This document shows, piece after piece, positions 9,894 to 20,354 of a stretch of DNA of 64,000 nt; the stretch's first letter is position 1, and the number at the start of each line of letters is the position of its first letter. Under the pieces are notes generated by a model. That model saw only the letters and a list, made by a program, of their open reading frames with translations, did not search any database and was not told where the DNA came from. Origin of the DNA: Paramyrothecium sp. XJ0827 (lineage: Eukaryota > Ascomycota > Sordariomycetes > Hypocreales > Stachybotryaceae); assembly GCA_020881915.1 (NCBI GenBank), contig JAJFPB010000005.1, positions 4,464,001-4,528,000 of the forward strand, written 5' to 3'. A program made the translations under genes and the position numbers.

Positions 9894-11454
9894 ATGCCAC
9901 CACAGCCTCGGGGCTTCGGCGCCGGGCCCGGTGTCGGCGCGCCTTTCCACCAGCCTGGGTTCCCGAACCATGGCCAACCACAAGGTGGTCCTCTGGGCGC
10001 CAACCAGTACCTCAACGCGAATGCGCAGATCAACCCCTTCGGTGCCGCGAACGGCGGCGGCTTCGCCACGGCGGGCTTGAACGGGGCGGCGGCCGGCTTC
10101 GCGGACTCGGGCTTTGGCAGTCAAAGCGCGCGGATGGGATTTGCTCACGGGCCAGCCGCGGCGGCAGCGTTGCAACAGCCCCAGCATGGCGGTCCCGTGC
10201 AGCATGGTGTGTTGATGGAGCATCCCACGATGCGGGCGCAGCCGAACAAGGGCAGGATACGAGAAGTCTGGAAACATAACCTTCATGAGGAGATGGCTGC
10301 ACTGAGAGACTTGGTGGATAGGTATCCATATATTGCTATGGTAGGTGGCCCGACATCTGGCCGGTGCGTTGGACTGCTTTGCTGACTATGCGCCAAAGGA
10401 CACTGAATTCCCCGGCGTCGTATCGAGGCCAATGGGAGGATTCCGTGGCAAGAGCGATTACCATTATCAATGCTTACGAACGAACGTGGACATGCTGAAG
10501 GTCATCCAGATCGGCATCACACTATTCAACGAAGACGGCGAAACCCCTCCAGCACGGCCAGGCTCTACCGACGTGGACCTTGGCATGGCAGCTAGAAGGG
10601 CCGGCGCGCAAGGGCCGCTACCATTCTCTTGGCAGTTCAACTTCAAATTCTCCCTAAAGGACGACATGTATAATGAGAAGTCGATCGAGTCACTTCAACA
10701 AGCGGGGATCGATTTCAACCTGCTCGAACGAGATGGGATTGACCCTCACGAGTTTGCTTCATTACTGATTCCGTCCGGACTGGTCTGCTTCGACAACGTG
10801 AGGTGGATTTCTTTCCATGGCGGATACGACTTTGGTTATCTGACCAAGTTGCTCATCTGCATGCCCTTACCCAACGACGAAGTTGACTTCGACCACAAAA
10901 TGAAGCTGTATTTCCCGACAACCTACGATGTCAAGCACTTGATGAAGCACGCCATCCGACTCCATAACTCTGGCCTTTTGTCGCCTTCCGATCCCAATAG
11001 TACTGAGATTCTTCAAAAGTTTGAGCACAAGTCTGGCTTGGAGAACATCGCCGAGACGCTCAAGGTTAAGCGTGTTGGGTCTGCTCACCAGGCTGGCTCG
11101 GATTCCCTCCTCACAGGCCGAGTCTTCTTCCAAATGCGCGACAAGATCTTCAACGGCGAGATTCCGGACGAGCACGTCGGTAAGGTCTGGGGTCTGGGCA
11201 TACCGGACGTCGGTCTCATGATGGCGTCCATGATGAATCAATCCGCAGGAGGCAACGACTCCAACAACACTAACGGCCAGCCTGGCCAGAATGGCGCGCC
11301 GAGCACCCCGAACACTGGCAACGCCCACCTCGCATCCTCTACACCTGCCAATCACGGCCATAACACCAGCGGCTTGTCAAACATGGGACCTATGACTCCC
11401 GGTGGCGGTGGCGGTGTCTTTGGCAGCTTCGCCTTTGGCGGAAACAGCAGGTAG
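9894..11454 (+). CDS. POP2: CCR4-NOT deadenylase subunit CAF1/POP2
   Basis: A DEDD-family 3'-5' exoribonuclease that shortens mRNA poly(A) tails within the cytoplasmic CCR4-NOT complex. Exon 1 is 9894-10340 and exon 2 is 10399-11454, separated by a 58-bp intron (GTAGGT donor, CTGAC branch), giving 500 residues. The first 120 residues are Gly/Ala/Pro/Gln-rich. The nuclease domain starts at KGRIREVWKHNL. The splice creates the first catalytic motif, with Asp150 and Glu152 in DTEFPG. The third acid is Asp293 in HGGYDFGYL, and the fourth is Asp384 in HQAGSDSLLTG with His379 nearby, so the active site is complete. The C-terminal 90 residues are Asn/Gly/Pro-rich and fungal-specific. Its 3' end converges on GID9. 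Confidence 0.96.
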
Positions 11455-12073
11455 GATTCTGCGCAAAGATGCCAGCTACCCCGTCTGTCCTGACGCATTC
11501 TCAACGACTTTCCTTGATTGCATGGAATCACCGGTTCATCTTACTAAAGGCAATGCTGGGTAATGATGCAAAACCTCCATTCGACTTCGGCTCACATGGG
11601 CTCGCTCATTGATTTTTGGGAACGGTGAGAGGCATTGGGACAGTGGTGTTTGGACGTGTTGATTTTGTTTTTCGCTCTGTTGCGATTCAAAGGGACGGGA
11701 AAGCTCATTCTGTAACAGTATAGGTAGTGGACGATTGGCACATTGGGAATGAAAGAGCGACATAACGCTCTGGTATTTAATACTTTGATTCGTGATTTTC
11801 GTAACTCCAAACCGCTTCTGGTTGTAGATATAGCGATAAGCGCTGATGGTGAAGGCAACTCATACACGAACGCCAAACCAAAATACTGCCCAATTTCAAC
11901 CGCAACTCCGACCATGCTAAAAACACCAGGACTGGTAAAAATAGTGACGGTACATGCTACATCGGCGCAACGTGTGTTTGCTCGTGTAGTAACTCGTCGA
12001 GGTGGTGGCGTCCGCACGCCCGCCATATGCAGAGGCTCCGCTGAACTACTACCTGGGCCTTTCTTTCAGGTAC
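11455..12073. other. Convergent 3' spacer between CAF1 and GID9
   Basis: 619 bp, presumably the CAF1 3' UTR followed by the GID9 3' UTR. No protein-like frame, RNA gene or repeat is seen. Confidence 0.5.
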
Positions 12074-13442
12074 TCAAGTAATGTAAACCTTTTTAAGACT
12101 ATCCGTGGAGTAAGTCTCGTCGGTTAGTTGATCCTTTACCACGCCTGGAGGAAGCCCAGCTTTCTTGGCCTGATCCTCCAACCGCTGCTTGCCGTAGACC
12201 CTGCCGTTGGGGAGCAGCATGAGATCATGCTCGACGTGGCTCTTTGTGTGGTGCGCATACGGCACGTTGCGTGCCAGATCGTTGAGCTCGGTAGAGCAAA
12301 TGGGGCAAACGCCGTGACCGAGGGTGGAAGCGCCGGACGATTCGTTCTGGTGCGATGTGGAGGAGTGGCAGGCCGGGGTCTTGAGCGCAGAGAGACCGGA
12401 GGATAGAGCTATGTGTAGCAAAGGCACCGAGGGAAGGGCAAGAAGATTGTTATGCGTCGTGGTGAAGAGCTCCGCCAGCTCGAGCCACCGCGAGGATTTG
12501 TACAAGTCCTCATAGGCCGCCGCCGCGGGGCTGTTGGGCGGGCAGGCGAGAAGGCCGCAGGCCTGCTGAAACTCCTTAGGATACGTGGCACGGTAGGGGA
12601 CAAGATGCTTCTTCGCATGTGCGATGGCGTTCTCGGGCGAGGATCCGACACGGATCAGCTCGATGTACTGCTGGAAGCGAAGCATAAACTCTAACTTGCT
12701 CTGTTTACCCAGTTAGCCCAGATTCATCAGGTCATAATCTGCACAGACAAAGGCGAGCTATAGCATCTACGCACCTCCATCTTACGAAGCTCCTTCTTGT
12801 TCTCAGTGCACCACGCCAACGCCTCGGTGGCACTGCCGGACTTGAGCGCCTCGCGAATGCGGCTCATGCTCACGAACGTCTCGACGTCTACTAGGTTTGC
12901 CATGCCCCTGTCCTCAGCCAGAGAGCCGGCACTCTCGTTGTACCCGTGGCGCAGCAGGTAGTCGGCCAACAGACGATCCAGCCTGCGCCGGCTCCACGCC
13001 TCGTACTTGACGTCCTCGACGCTCTTCATGGTGTATAGCTCGTCGAGATGCGAGATGCGGGCGGCGAGTTGATCGTGCAGACGGGACTCCTCGTCGGCAT
13101 GGGCGGACAGCTTGCGCCGGACGCCGCGCATGCGGGTGATCATTGTGTCGAGGTTCTTCAGGACGTCGTCCTGCGAAGCGCGGCCGGAGACGGCTGCGGT
13201 GGCCGAGTCCTTGAGCAGCGTCTTGAGAGCTGCGGTGTCCTTCTCGATGGTGAAGTGGGCGGAGCGAAAGTTCTTGCGCAGCAGCTCGTTCGGCAGGCGC
13301 AGCAGTGACTGATCCTGGAGGGGGAAATGAATGAGCATGGCATGGTCGTGGACGGGTTCGGCGAGTTGGCGGATGCGGGCAGGAGGCTTACAAGGAGAAG
13401 ATGATCGCCATGCTTGATGGTCGAGTGCTCGTGGTCGGCCAT
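12074..13442 (-). CDS. FYV10: GID/CTLH E3 ubiquitin ligase subunit GID9 (FYV10/MAEA)
   Basis: With its RING partner Gid2 this protein forms the catalytic module of the GID/CTLH ubiquitin ligase, which in yeast degrades gluconeogenic enzymes. Exons 13442-13392, 13314-12775 and 12700-12074 give 405 residues with phase 0 throughout; the donors are GTAAGC and GTGCGT. Domain order: an N-terminal helical region; a LisH motif ([19 protein letters not shown], about residue 125); CTLH (about 160-215, spanning the second splice, which restores [17 protein letters not shown]); CRA; and a degenerate RING from about residue 329 ([10 protein letters not shown]). The protein ends in SLKKVYIT, the usual family terminus. 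A Ser/Thr-rich insert sits just before the RING. Length is typical for fungal orthologues. Confidence 0.95.
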
Positions 13443-14954
13443 GCTGAGATTCGTAACAGGCAATGCGGGAAGGAAAAGAAGAAAACTAAGTCATTTGAAC
13501 GTGGTGATACGATGCTGAAGCACTGGTAGAGTCAGGCAGGCCGCTCAAGCACGCATCAAGGTGGACAACGCAGCGGCGGCTCTTATCTGAAGGACCGAAG
13601 TGACGTTTATCGATTGGAGAGCGGGAGGCAAGGGACGTAGCGGGAACGGATTAACCTCGAACCCTATGGGGAGGCCGTGGCCTGTCACTGTATTAGCACC
13701 GCGAACTACGCCGCCTCGTAGGGAGCATGTATAACCCGTTCCATGGATATAAATGTCGTGAGATTTCCATGGGAAACCACCACGGACATACAAGGAGCTC
13801 ATTAAACGGAAATTGGGTGATCATCACAAGCTGCATCGAACTCCTGTCACGCTGCTATTCTTCATAGTAGCCACACGAATGGGAGACCTACCTTACCTTC
13901 TGTAAGGTCCCGCGCCTAGGTGCACAATGCACTTGAACTGAAGGACTTTGCCTCAAATAACAAATACGCCGACAACATCAGTACCACTGCCACTGCCAAC
14001 ACCAACCGGGTGGTCTTTGTTACTCTGTAGTTCAACCAGGAGCACCCGTAGGTAGAACTAACAGGGCCAGCTAGTACAACCGCAAGAGGGATTGCGTGCA
14101 TGTTGCTATTCACGCGGAACCGGCTAGCGCAGCCGACAGTAGCCTGGCGAGATCACGACCCCGCCCAAGCTGGATGGAGCATTGGTTGGGGAGAGCTTTC
14201 TTTCGAGCTCCCCTTGCTACCTTACGTTACCTTATTGCCTTGCTGGACGCAGTACTCTGTACGTACAGCCTTCTCACCTGAAAAGCGTAACGTGACTGCT
14301 CACGCCGACGACCTCTCTCTCACCAGCAGATGCGGTTAGCTTGTTTCACTCGCCAGGAAAATGCTGTTGTCAAGTGATGCATCCTGGCATGAGACAGATG
14401 ATGTGCATGGGGAACGAAGCTCGCCTTTCCGGGGTCTCGAGGCTGTTGGTTGCCGGTTCCCTGTAGCGCTCGGGCAACTTCCCAGCTGCTGTAAGTTACT
14501 CTGTACAGAACGAGGTACCCACCACGCGTTACGAGTGGATATGCAAGATAGCCAGCTCGTCTTCAGACCGGTTTCGCAGATGTAGTATCCATTTTCTCAT
14601 TCACCAGTATCTGGCAATAAAGCGCGCGAGGCAAAGATGCAAATACCTAGTCAGTCCCAGCAGGCAACTATTGGCAGAAGCCGGAAATCGCGTCCGGCAT
14701 CCCCTGTCCCATGCCTGCCAGCAACCTCCAGGAAGTGGCTGAAGGACCATGAGGTACATCAGGTAGCCCGGGCAGAACCAAAGTATTCCTACACTTCGTG
14801 TTGGCGGATGAGGTACAGGCGCGTCCTGGGCGCGAGCAGACAAGGCGCAAGTGTGCTTGTGTGGGTTCCCTCATTGGTCACAGCCAACGGCAGCCTCAGG
14901 CATGAGGAGCGCCCACCCTCCCCTTTATTTATCTAGTGAGCCTCACCCACTTTG

Positions 14955-14960
14955 CACGTG
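14955..14960. promoter_or_regulatory. CACGTG E-box upstream of the Cbf1-like gene
   Basis: Perfect palindromic E-box, the site preferred by Cbf1-type bHLH proteins. It lies about 1.04 kb before the start codon of the bHLH gene at 15995. Use in vivo is inferred. Confidence 0.4.
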
Positions 14961-15235
14961 TTCACATCTCCTCCCGCCCCCGTGACCTGAAGTCGTCGCC
15001 AACACCCATCTCAGTCGCCTTGCGCCTTCGCCGGTGATGCAGGCATTCCCAGCATTCTAGCATAAAACTTGACGATTCTACTTTTCCCCAAATCGAGTTG
15101 CCGGGAAACCACCAACTTTTTGGAGTTTTTTTCCCGCCGTTTGCTCGCTTTTTCTACGAGACAACGTTCGCCACGCTTGCCGTCGACTTACATTGGTCCT
15201 GGGCCGACGCGATATCACGAGATTTATCACGGAAA

Positions 15236-15241
15236 CACGTG
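15236..15241. promoter_or_regulatory. Second CACGTG E-box upstream of the Cbf1-like gene
   Basis: Second perfect CACGTG, about 0.75 kb before the ATG and about 50 bp before the candidate leader-intron donor. Autoregulation is possible but unproven. Confidence 0.4.
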
Positions 15242-15994
15242 AGTTCGCAGACCCGTGATCTGCTCGCCCAAAAGCACATGATCTGCTAGGTATGTCTGTC
15301 CCCATGCACCCATCGTCCCTTTGGAGCCCTGGACGCTTGAGCAATCGAGTGCATCACAAAAACAATGAGCGCAATCGCGAACTTCATTTTTTCGCCACCA
15401 TTTTGGAGGCCAACCTGCGAAAGCTGCAGGCTCACTCTCTCAACCGCCATGCTTCTGCATCGCATGGTGAGAGCCATGGGAGTTTTGGGCAAGCGTTCAT
15501 ATTCTCTCACATTCTCATATTGTAATGTGATTGAGTCAATGTCGCATCTTGTTTGGCTTGCACACTGCTCGAGGGGTTGAATTCAAGTGAATCCCGATTT
15601 ATGGAGCGGCGATTGCTCTTCTTGCGCATCACCTCAATGACCCTCAATCAAGAGCAATGCCGCGCAACTCAGTGCTGTCGCGCCTTGATAAGCGACTTCC
15701 TCAAACTGTGATTCTGCAGATTGCCCTCAAGTCTTGCTACTGTTGAATATCTTCCTTAAAAGATTTTCATCGGAAATTCTGGCGCTCATTTCCCCTCAAC
15801 ACTTCGCGCTTACAGCTGTTTTGTCAGCCCAATACTCAAACTAATGCTAACCTTGTGCCGTCAGACGTGGTTCGTACGCGCACGCACTTGCAAGCAGCAT
15901 CTCAGCTTCCGTGGCTCTATCTTGAGCCTTCAACCACTTCTGTGGCCTTCAGCCCTGAAGAGCAACCTCGAAGACAGTCGTCATTCCACAGGCC

Positions 15995-16973
15995 ATGGCT
16001 GACCAAATTGCACCTGATCAACCTGACCTTTCTGCCCTTACTGGATCCCCCGGGCAAAAGCGCAAGCGCGATAGCAACAGCCCAGATTTGCAGCGAGCGA
16101 AGCGACCTGCCCCTCCAGCAACCATGTCTGCTTCGGCTGTTGACACGGCAGCCTTTATCGAGAATGCCATCGAGGCCACCCACGCTGCTGCTGCTAATGG
16201 CGTAAATGTGGCCGACTTCAACGCCCTGCAGCAGGCCGCCGCTGCCGACCATACCGAGTCATCCGATCAGGCCAATGCTACGAGCACGGCCCAGGCTGCA
16301 CTCGGCATGTATCCCACACTCCATGTCCCCCCATCAACAGAGGAACAGTTTGCCACGCAGGCGGCCGAGGCAGACCACGGCCACGATAACACCTTCAATC
16401 CTGACGTGACACCACCAGACGTCCTCTTGGAGGCAACGGTGAATGCAGCCAACCACCAACCACCACCCAATGGAGTGCCACCTCAGCCCCCGCGGTATTC
16501 AACCTCAGCCACGCCCAACCCCAAACCCAGTGTCGGATCCGAGGAATGGCACAAGATGCGCAAGGACAACCATAAAGAAGGTGAGCAGCCTGTGGGCTTT
16601 GGCACGTTCGAAAGATGAGACTGACAACAACCTAGTGGAGCGTAGGCGAAGGGAGACCATCAACGAAGGGATTAACGAACTCGCCAAGATTGTCCCCGGA
16701 TGTGAGAAGAACAAGGGCTCCATCCTTCAGCGTGCTGTTAGTTTCATCTCTCAGCTGAAGGAGAATGAGCAACAGAACCTCGAGAAATGGACACTCGAGA
16801 AACTTCTCACAGAACAGGCCATCACCGAGCTGAGCACGTCCAACGAAAAGCTCAAGCGGGAATGTGAGCGGCTGTACCGAGAACTCGAGACGTGGAAGCG
16901 CGTGGCCCAGAATGCTGGCCTGGAGCCGCCGCTGCCCAAGGAAGAGACATCAAACGTCACGCCGTCGGCCTAG
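15995..16973 (+). CDS. CBF1: bHLH transcription factor, Cbf1-like
   Basis: Exon 1 is 15995-16580 and exon 2 is 16636-16973, with a 55-bp GTGAGC...TAG intron, giving 307 residues. The N-terminal 190 residues are Ala/Pro/Asn-rich and disordered, with a basic patch GQKRKRD. The splice falls inside the basic region and restores NHKEVERRRRETINEGINEL. The DNA-contact residues His193, Glu197 and Arg201 have the H-E-R spacing of CACGTG-binding bHLH proteins. Loop and helix 2 follow (VPGCEKNKGSILQRAVSFI), then a leucine-rich extension to about residue 290 that probably forms a coiled-coil dimer. In yeasts Cbf1 acts at centromeres and at methionine, sulfur and respiratory promoters. Which role applies here is not visible. 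Confidence 0.9.
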
Positions 16974-17710
16974 GACGCCGACCCAAGCCTGGTGTCGTTT
17001 CCCTCGCCTGATTCACTTTGAACTTAACTATAGCTTATACCCGTTGCTTCTACAACTTTATCTTTTCTCAGTTTTCTGTTTGATCAATTGTTCTTTCGAT
17101 TCAACCGCTTGCTGTCTATCATACGTTATCTCATGAGACGTGCGAGCGTGTCGTGTTGCTGGGTCCTTGGGAGTACATGTAGCACTTAACCCGATCACTT
17201 AATAAGGAGACGATACCCAAGAAGTATGTCCCTCTCAACGCAGAGTCCTGAGGTGGTGGAGCCGAATTTGCTTTCATCGTTCTTTTTTACATGGGGGGGG
17301 GGCGATCGGTAGTTTGGCGTTGGCAGGTAGATTGTTCAGCATTGTTGGGAGGAAGGTTCTTTGCCGAGGGTTATGGTAGTATTGTGAACGATTCTGGAAT
17401 ACGAGTCTCCGCGTGGCACCATTACCATTGCCGTTCACGGCCTAGAACCTGCGTGTCAACTCGCTACATCCGAGCCAGAAAGGTAAGTTGTGAGGTTGAC
17501 TATTGCATACAGCCCCTCTTCGGATGATGCCCTCGGCAACGGGACGACATGAAACAGAAAGAGTGTCTATCGCTCCAAGGTAGCAGCAAGACCACAACCT
17601 CCGTCGGACAATTGGTGACGAGGCCGACGCGCATAACGCCAAGGGTAATGATATTCCGCCATTCCGCTTTGTAATCACTCCCTTGCGTCCGGACGAATCT
17701 GGCCGAACAC

Positions 17711-17717
17711 AACACCA

Positions 17718-17747
<30 letters not shown>
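17711..17747. repeat. CAG/CAA trinucleotide repeat
   Basis: A run of mixed CAG and CAA units, about twelve triplets, in apparently non-coding DNA. It would read as Gln or Ser/Asn depending on frame, but no gene model uses it. Confidence 0.8.
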
Positions 17748-17748
<1 letters not shown>

Positions 17749-17966
17749 CGGCCCATCACGATCGTGATCGTCCCATTTCCTTGCGGAAGCGAGGTCTCCC
17801 GGCTGACGCCCGTACCCACACAGTCCCGGCTTTTGGTATGCGGCTCGCGCTGCCAACTGCGCGCAAACTGCCCGCCAGTCTTCTCGTCTTCTTGCCTCCC
17901 CCACACACGCCCCCCTTCACCGCCGTTGTCCCAAGAGCGGAGTTGGGCTTACCTTGTGAGGCCCTT

Positions 17967-17990
17967 CACACACATGTGTGTGTGTGTGTG
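17967..17990. repeat. Palindromic CA/TG dinucleotide tract
   Basis: A short (CA)n run passes directly into a (TG)n run through the centre CATG, so the two halves can pair. Further GT-rich sequence follows at 18010-18047. Confidence 0.75.
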
Positions 17991-18058
17991 CGTGCCTTGG
18001 GAGGGGTGGGGTGTGTGTTTGTGTGTTTGTGTGTATGCGTGTGTGCGGAAGATGAGAT

Positions 18059-18115
18059 GTGCCCTTGCCCGTGCCCTTGCCCATGCCCATACCCTCACCC
18101 TCACCCTGCGGCCAT
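18059..18115. repeat. Degenerate GCCCNT hexamer repeat
   Basis: About six imperfect GCCCTT/GCCCGT/GCCCAT units change into ACCCTC units. This is a microsatellite in a spacer and has no coding use that I can see. Confidence 0.7.
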
Positions 18116-18779
18116 CTCAGTACTGGGAAGTGTTTTGCAGACCAACCACCGTAACGGCCCGGTCCCGATCTAACCTTGGCGAGACAGCTCAACCCGTCGC
18201 ATCCGCTCGAAGGATCCTGCTTCCGTATGTTTTCATTCTGCCACCCCCTCTGTGAATGCCCATCAACACGTAGCTCTCTTTGTGGCTGGCTGGTGCGAGA
18301 TATCACCGTCAGCTAGGATTGGCCTCCCGGCCGCCTCTTATCAGCGGAACTCGTCGCATCGGGGACGGCACCGTGAGGAACGACGACCATCCTGGGAACG
18401 GAGCACCTGAAGAGGGACAAGACGCGAGAGCCGATGCTGTCGAGGCCGTCAAACCCTCCCGCACACCTTTCCACGTCGGCGAGGGCGGGGTGTTATCTCC
18501 GTCGAGGGATTGCCATTATTGATCCCGGCTATCTGGTTCAGCATGGGTCATGGGGGCCCCGATGGCCGGCAGCAGCACCACCACCACCAACAATGACCTG
18601 AATAGAGGCCGAGCTCCCTCCAGCACCCTTGTCGGTGACGCTGCGAGAATAGCACCCTTGTCCCCCCTCAAGCTCTCCATGAGGCAAAACGTCCGCCTTG
18701 TCAAAGCAAAGGAAACACGAAAGCCAACTGCACAGACAAGAAATTAGCAACAAAAAAAAAACCAAGACCGCGAAACCAC

Positions 18780-18890
18780 AGATCGACTAACAAATCTTTA
18801 AAAATCTTAAAAATTAAGTATCAACTTAATTTTAAAATTATTATATTTCTATTTATTTTCCTTTCGAAATTCCTAATACTCTTAGCACTA
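18780..18890. repeat. AT-rich island with imperfect inverted repeat
   Basis: About 110 bp composed largely of A and T, in otherwise balanced sequence. It contains an inverted repeat: left arm 18807-18819, 4-nt loop, right arm 18824-18835, with one bulged A. The composition is unlike the flanks. It could be a RIP-mutated transposon remnant or a local replication or transcription element; sequence alone does not decide. Confidence 0.55.
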
Positions 18891-20354
18891 GACCGTCTTG
18901 CAGTCCGGGTATTCTTGCTCACCACTTGACAGGGTAACCCTCGATGCTCCCAGTTTGTTGAGCTCTTTGCTGGCAAGACGCCGTACGGATATGAACCCCC
19001 CTCCCCCTCCCTTAGCCGAGACGACGTGGGGGCCGAGGGAGGCCAAGGAGCCGGAGCTGACGCTGGGGGAATCATGCGGCTCGACGGCCAACTGTGTTGA
19101 GGCCTTGCGGCTGTTATCCCGAGAGGAACCGAACCTTCCCAGATCAGGGTCTGGGCTGTACTGTAGCATCAGATCAGAAGCGAAAAGGTCCAGGAAGGTG
19201 AAGGGGCGAAACATGCCCTCGGCCTTGCTCCTTAGGAACCCGTCCCTCGCCTCTTTGCTCCATGTTCTTTTTGTCTTTTGTCATTCGTCTTTTCCCTCAA
19301 GTTTCTTTTTCTCTTCCCCCTTTTCATCTGACACAGTGGAAGCATGCCGATCGTGTTCCAGCGTCTGTTCACAGTATGCAGACTCGGCGCTATGTGTGTG
19401 GCTTCCCCGGGCCGAGCACCACGTCCCGGGACACAGGTAAATGGGCCAGAGCTGTTGGCGGTGGTTGAAACTAGGACAAGTACAAGGGTGTGTCGGAAGG
19501 AGGAAACAATGTGGAAAGGCACGTGCTGGTTGGTTTCCGAAGTTGCTACCCTTGTCGCCATCCCTGAACATGCATATGCCCCTACTGCCACTCAAACCAA
19601 TGTGCCCGTAATAGACCACAATAGGAACAATAGAAAGCAGACATCCCAAACGAGGACACGACACGCCATGAGTATGCGAAGCGTCGACACGTAAGACAGT
19701 GAGTAGTACTGTATGCTCAGACTCCTCAACGATTAAGCGAGACACAGTAAATACATATGCGCAAGTTGAAAAATCCTACATCGCTAGTCCCGTCGCTTTG
19801 TCCTCAAACTATTGTGGACCAACATGCTTTTCCCCTGGTCATGCATCTAACTATGCTTCCGCTGATCAACCAAGAATTCAGCCCGCTTTGCTCCTAATAA
19901 CACCGGCCAAGCCCATGATGAGATCACTCAGCTCGCGAGGGAGAGTGACAAGGATAGCAAGGGTGAAGGGTACGAAGTCATACGGCTTCTGCCTTACCGC
20001 CATCATAAATGCAACAACGCGTGTAGTAACACTGTCCAAATGTGGTCAGAACAAAGTAACTTTTATCCAATAATTATACTGTAGATTCAAGTGAATAGGA
20101 TGCGAATTTGTAATGGTTTTAAAGATATCGTGTGCTGGGTGGGACGGGACGGAAGAGCCTCCCACATTTGCGGCGCCCAGCAGAACCCCCTGTTATGTTT
20201 GCGGGTGTGGCAGCGTTCTGTAGGAGTGAATGAAAGGGCGGAGCAGAAACAAGCGTGCGTATTTCTGACTCGAGTGTCATTTGAGTGCCATACCCGCTCA
20301 TCATCTTGATTTCCAAATGCAGCCGCCATTTGTGCTTGTGTCCGTAGGGTGCAA

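Larger units (their letters stand above)
13443..15994. promoter_or_regulatory. 2.55 kb divergent promoter region (GID9 / Cbf1-like gene)
   Basis: No coding gene is supported here. The right half is a pyrimidine-rich leader. Two perfect CACGTG boxes (14955-14960 and 15236-15241) lie upstream of the bHLH gene. A candidate leader intron runs from GTATGT at 15290 to CAG at 15864, with a CTAAC branch 14 nt before the acceptor. ACCTTACC words occur at 13887-13900 and near 14220-14232. Confidence 0.45.
16974..20354. other. 3.4 kb spacer with microsatellites and an AT-rich island
   Basis: No gene is supported. The stretch holds simple repeats at 17711-17747, 17967-17990, 18010-18047 and 18059-18115, and an AT-rich island with a hairpin at 18780-18890. 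A minus-strand frame of 108 codons (19214-18888) ends right at the edge of that island. It has no family I recognise and is not called as a gene. Confidence 0.5.

Noticed and set aside
9750..10286. 178-codon minus-strand frame over the CAF1 N-terminus
   Set aside because: Arg/Ala/Gly-rich shadow of the low-complexity CAF1 exon 1 with no family pattern.
17442..18306. Overlapping 120-190 codon frames on both strands
   Set aside because: They are produced by CAG, GT and GCCC microsatellites, which lack stops in several frames. No conserved pattern is visible.
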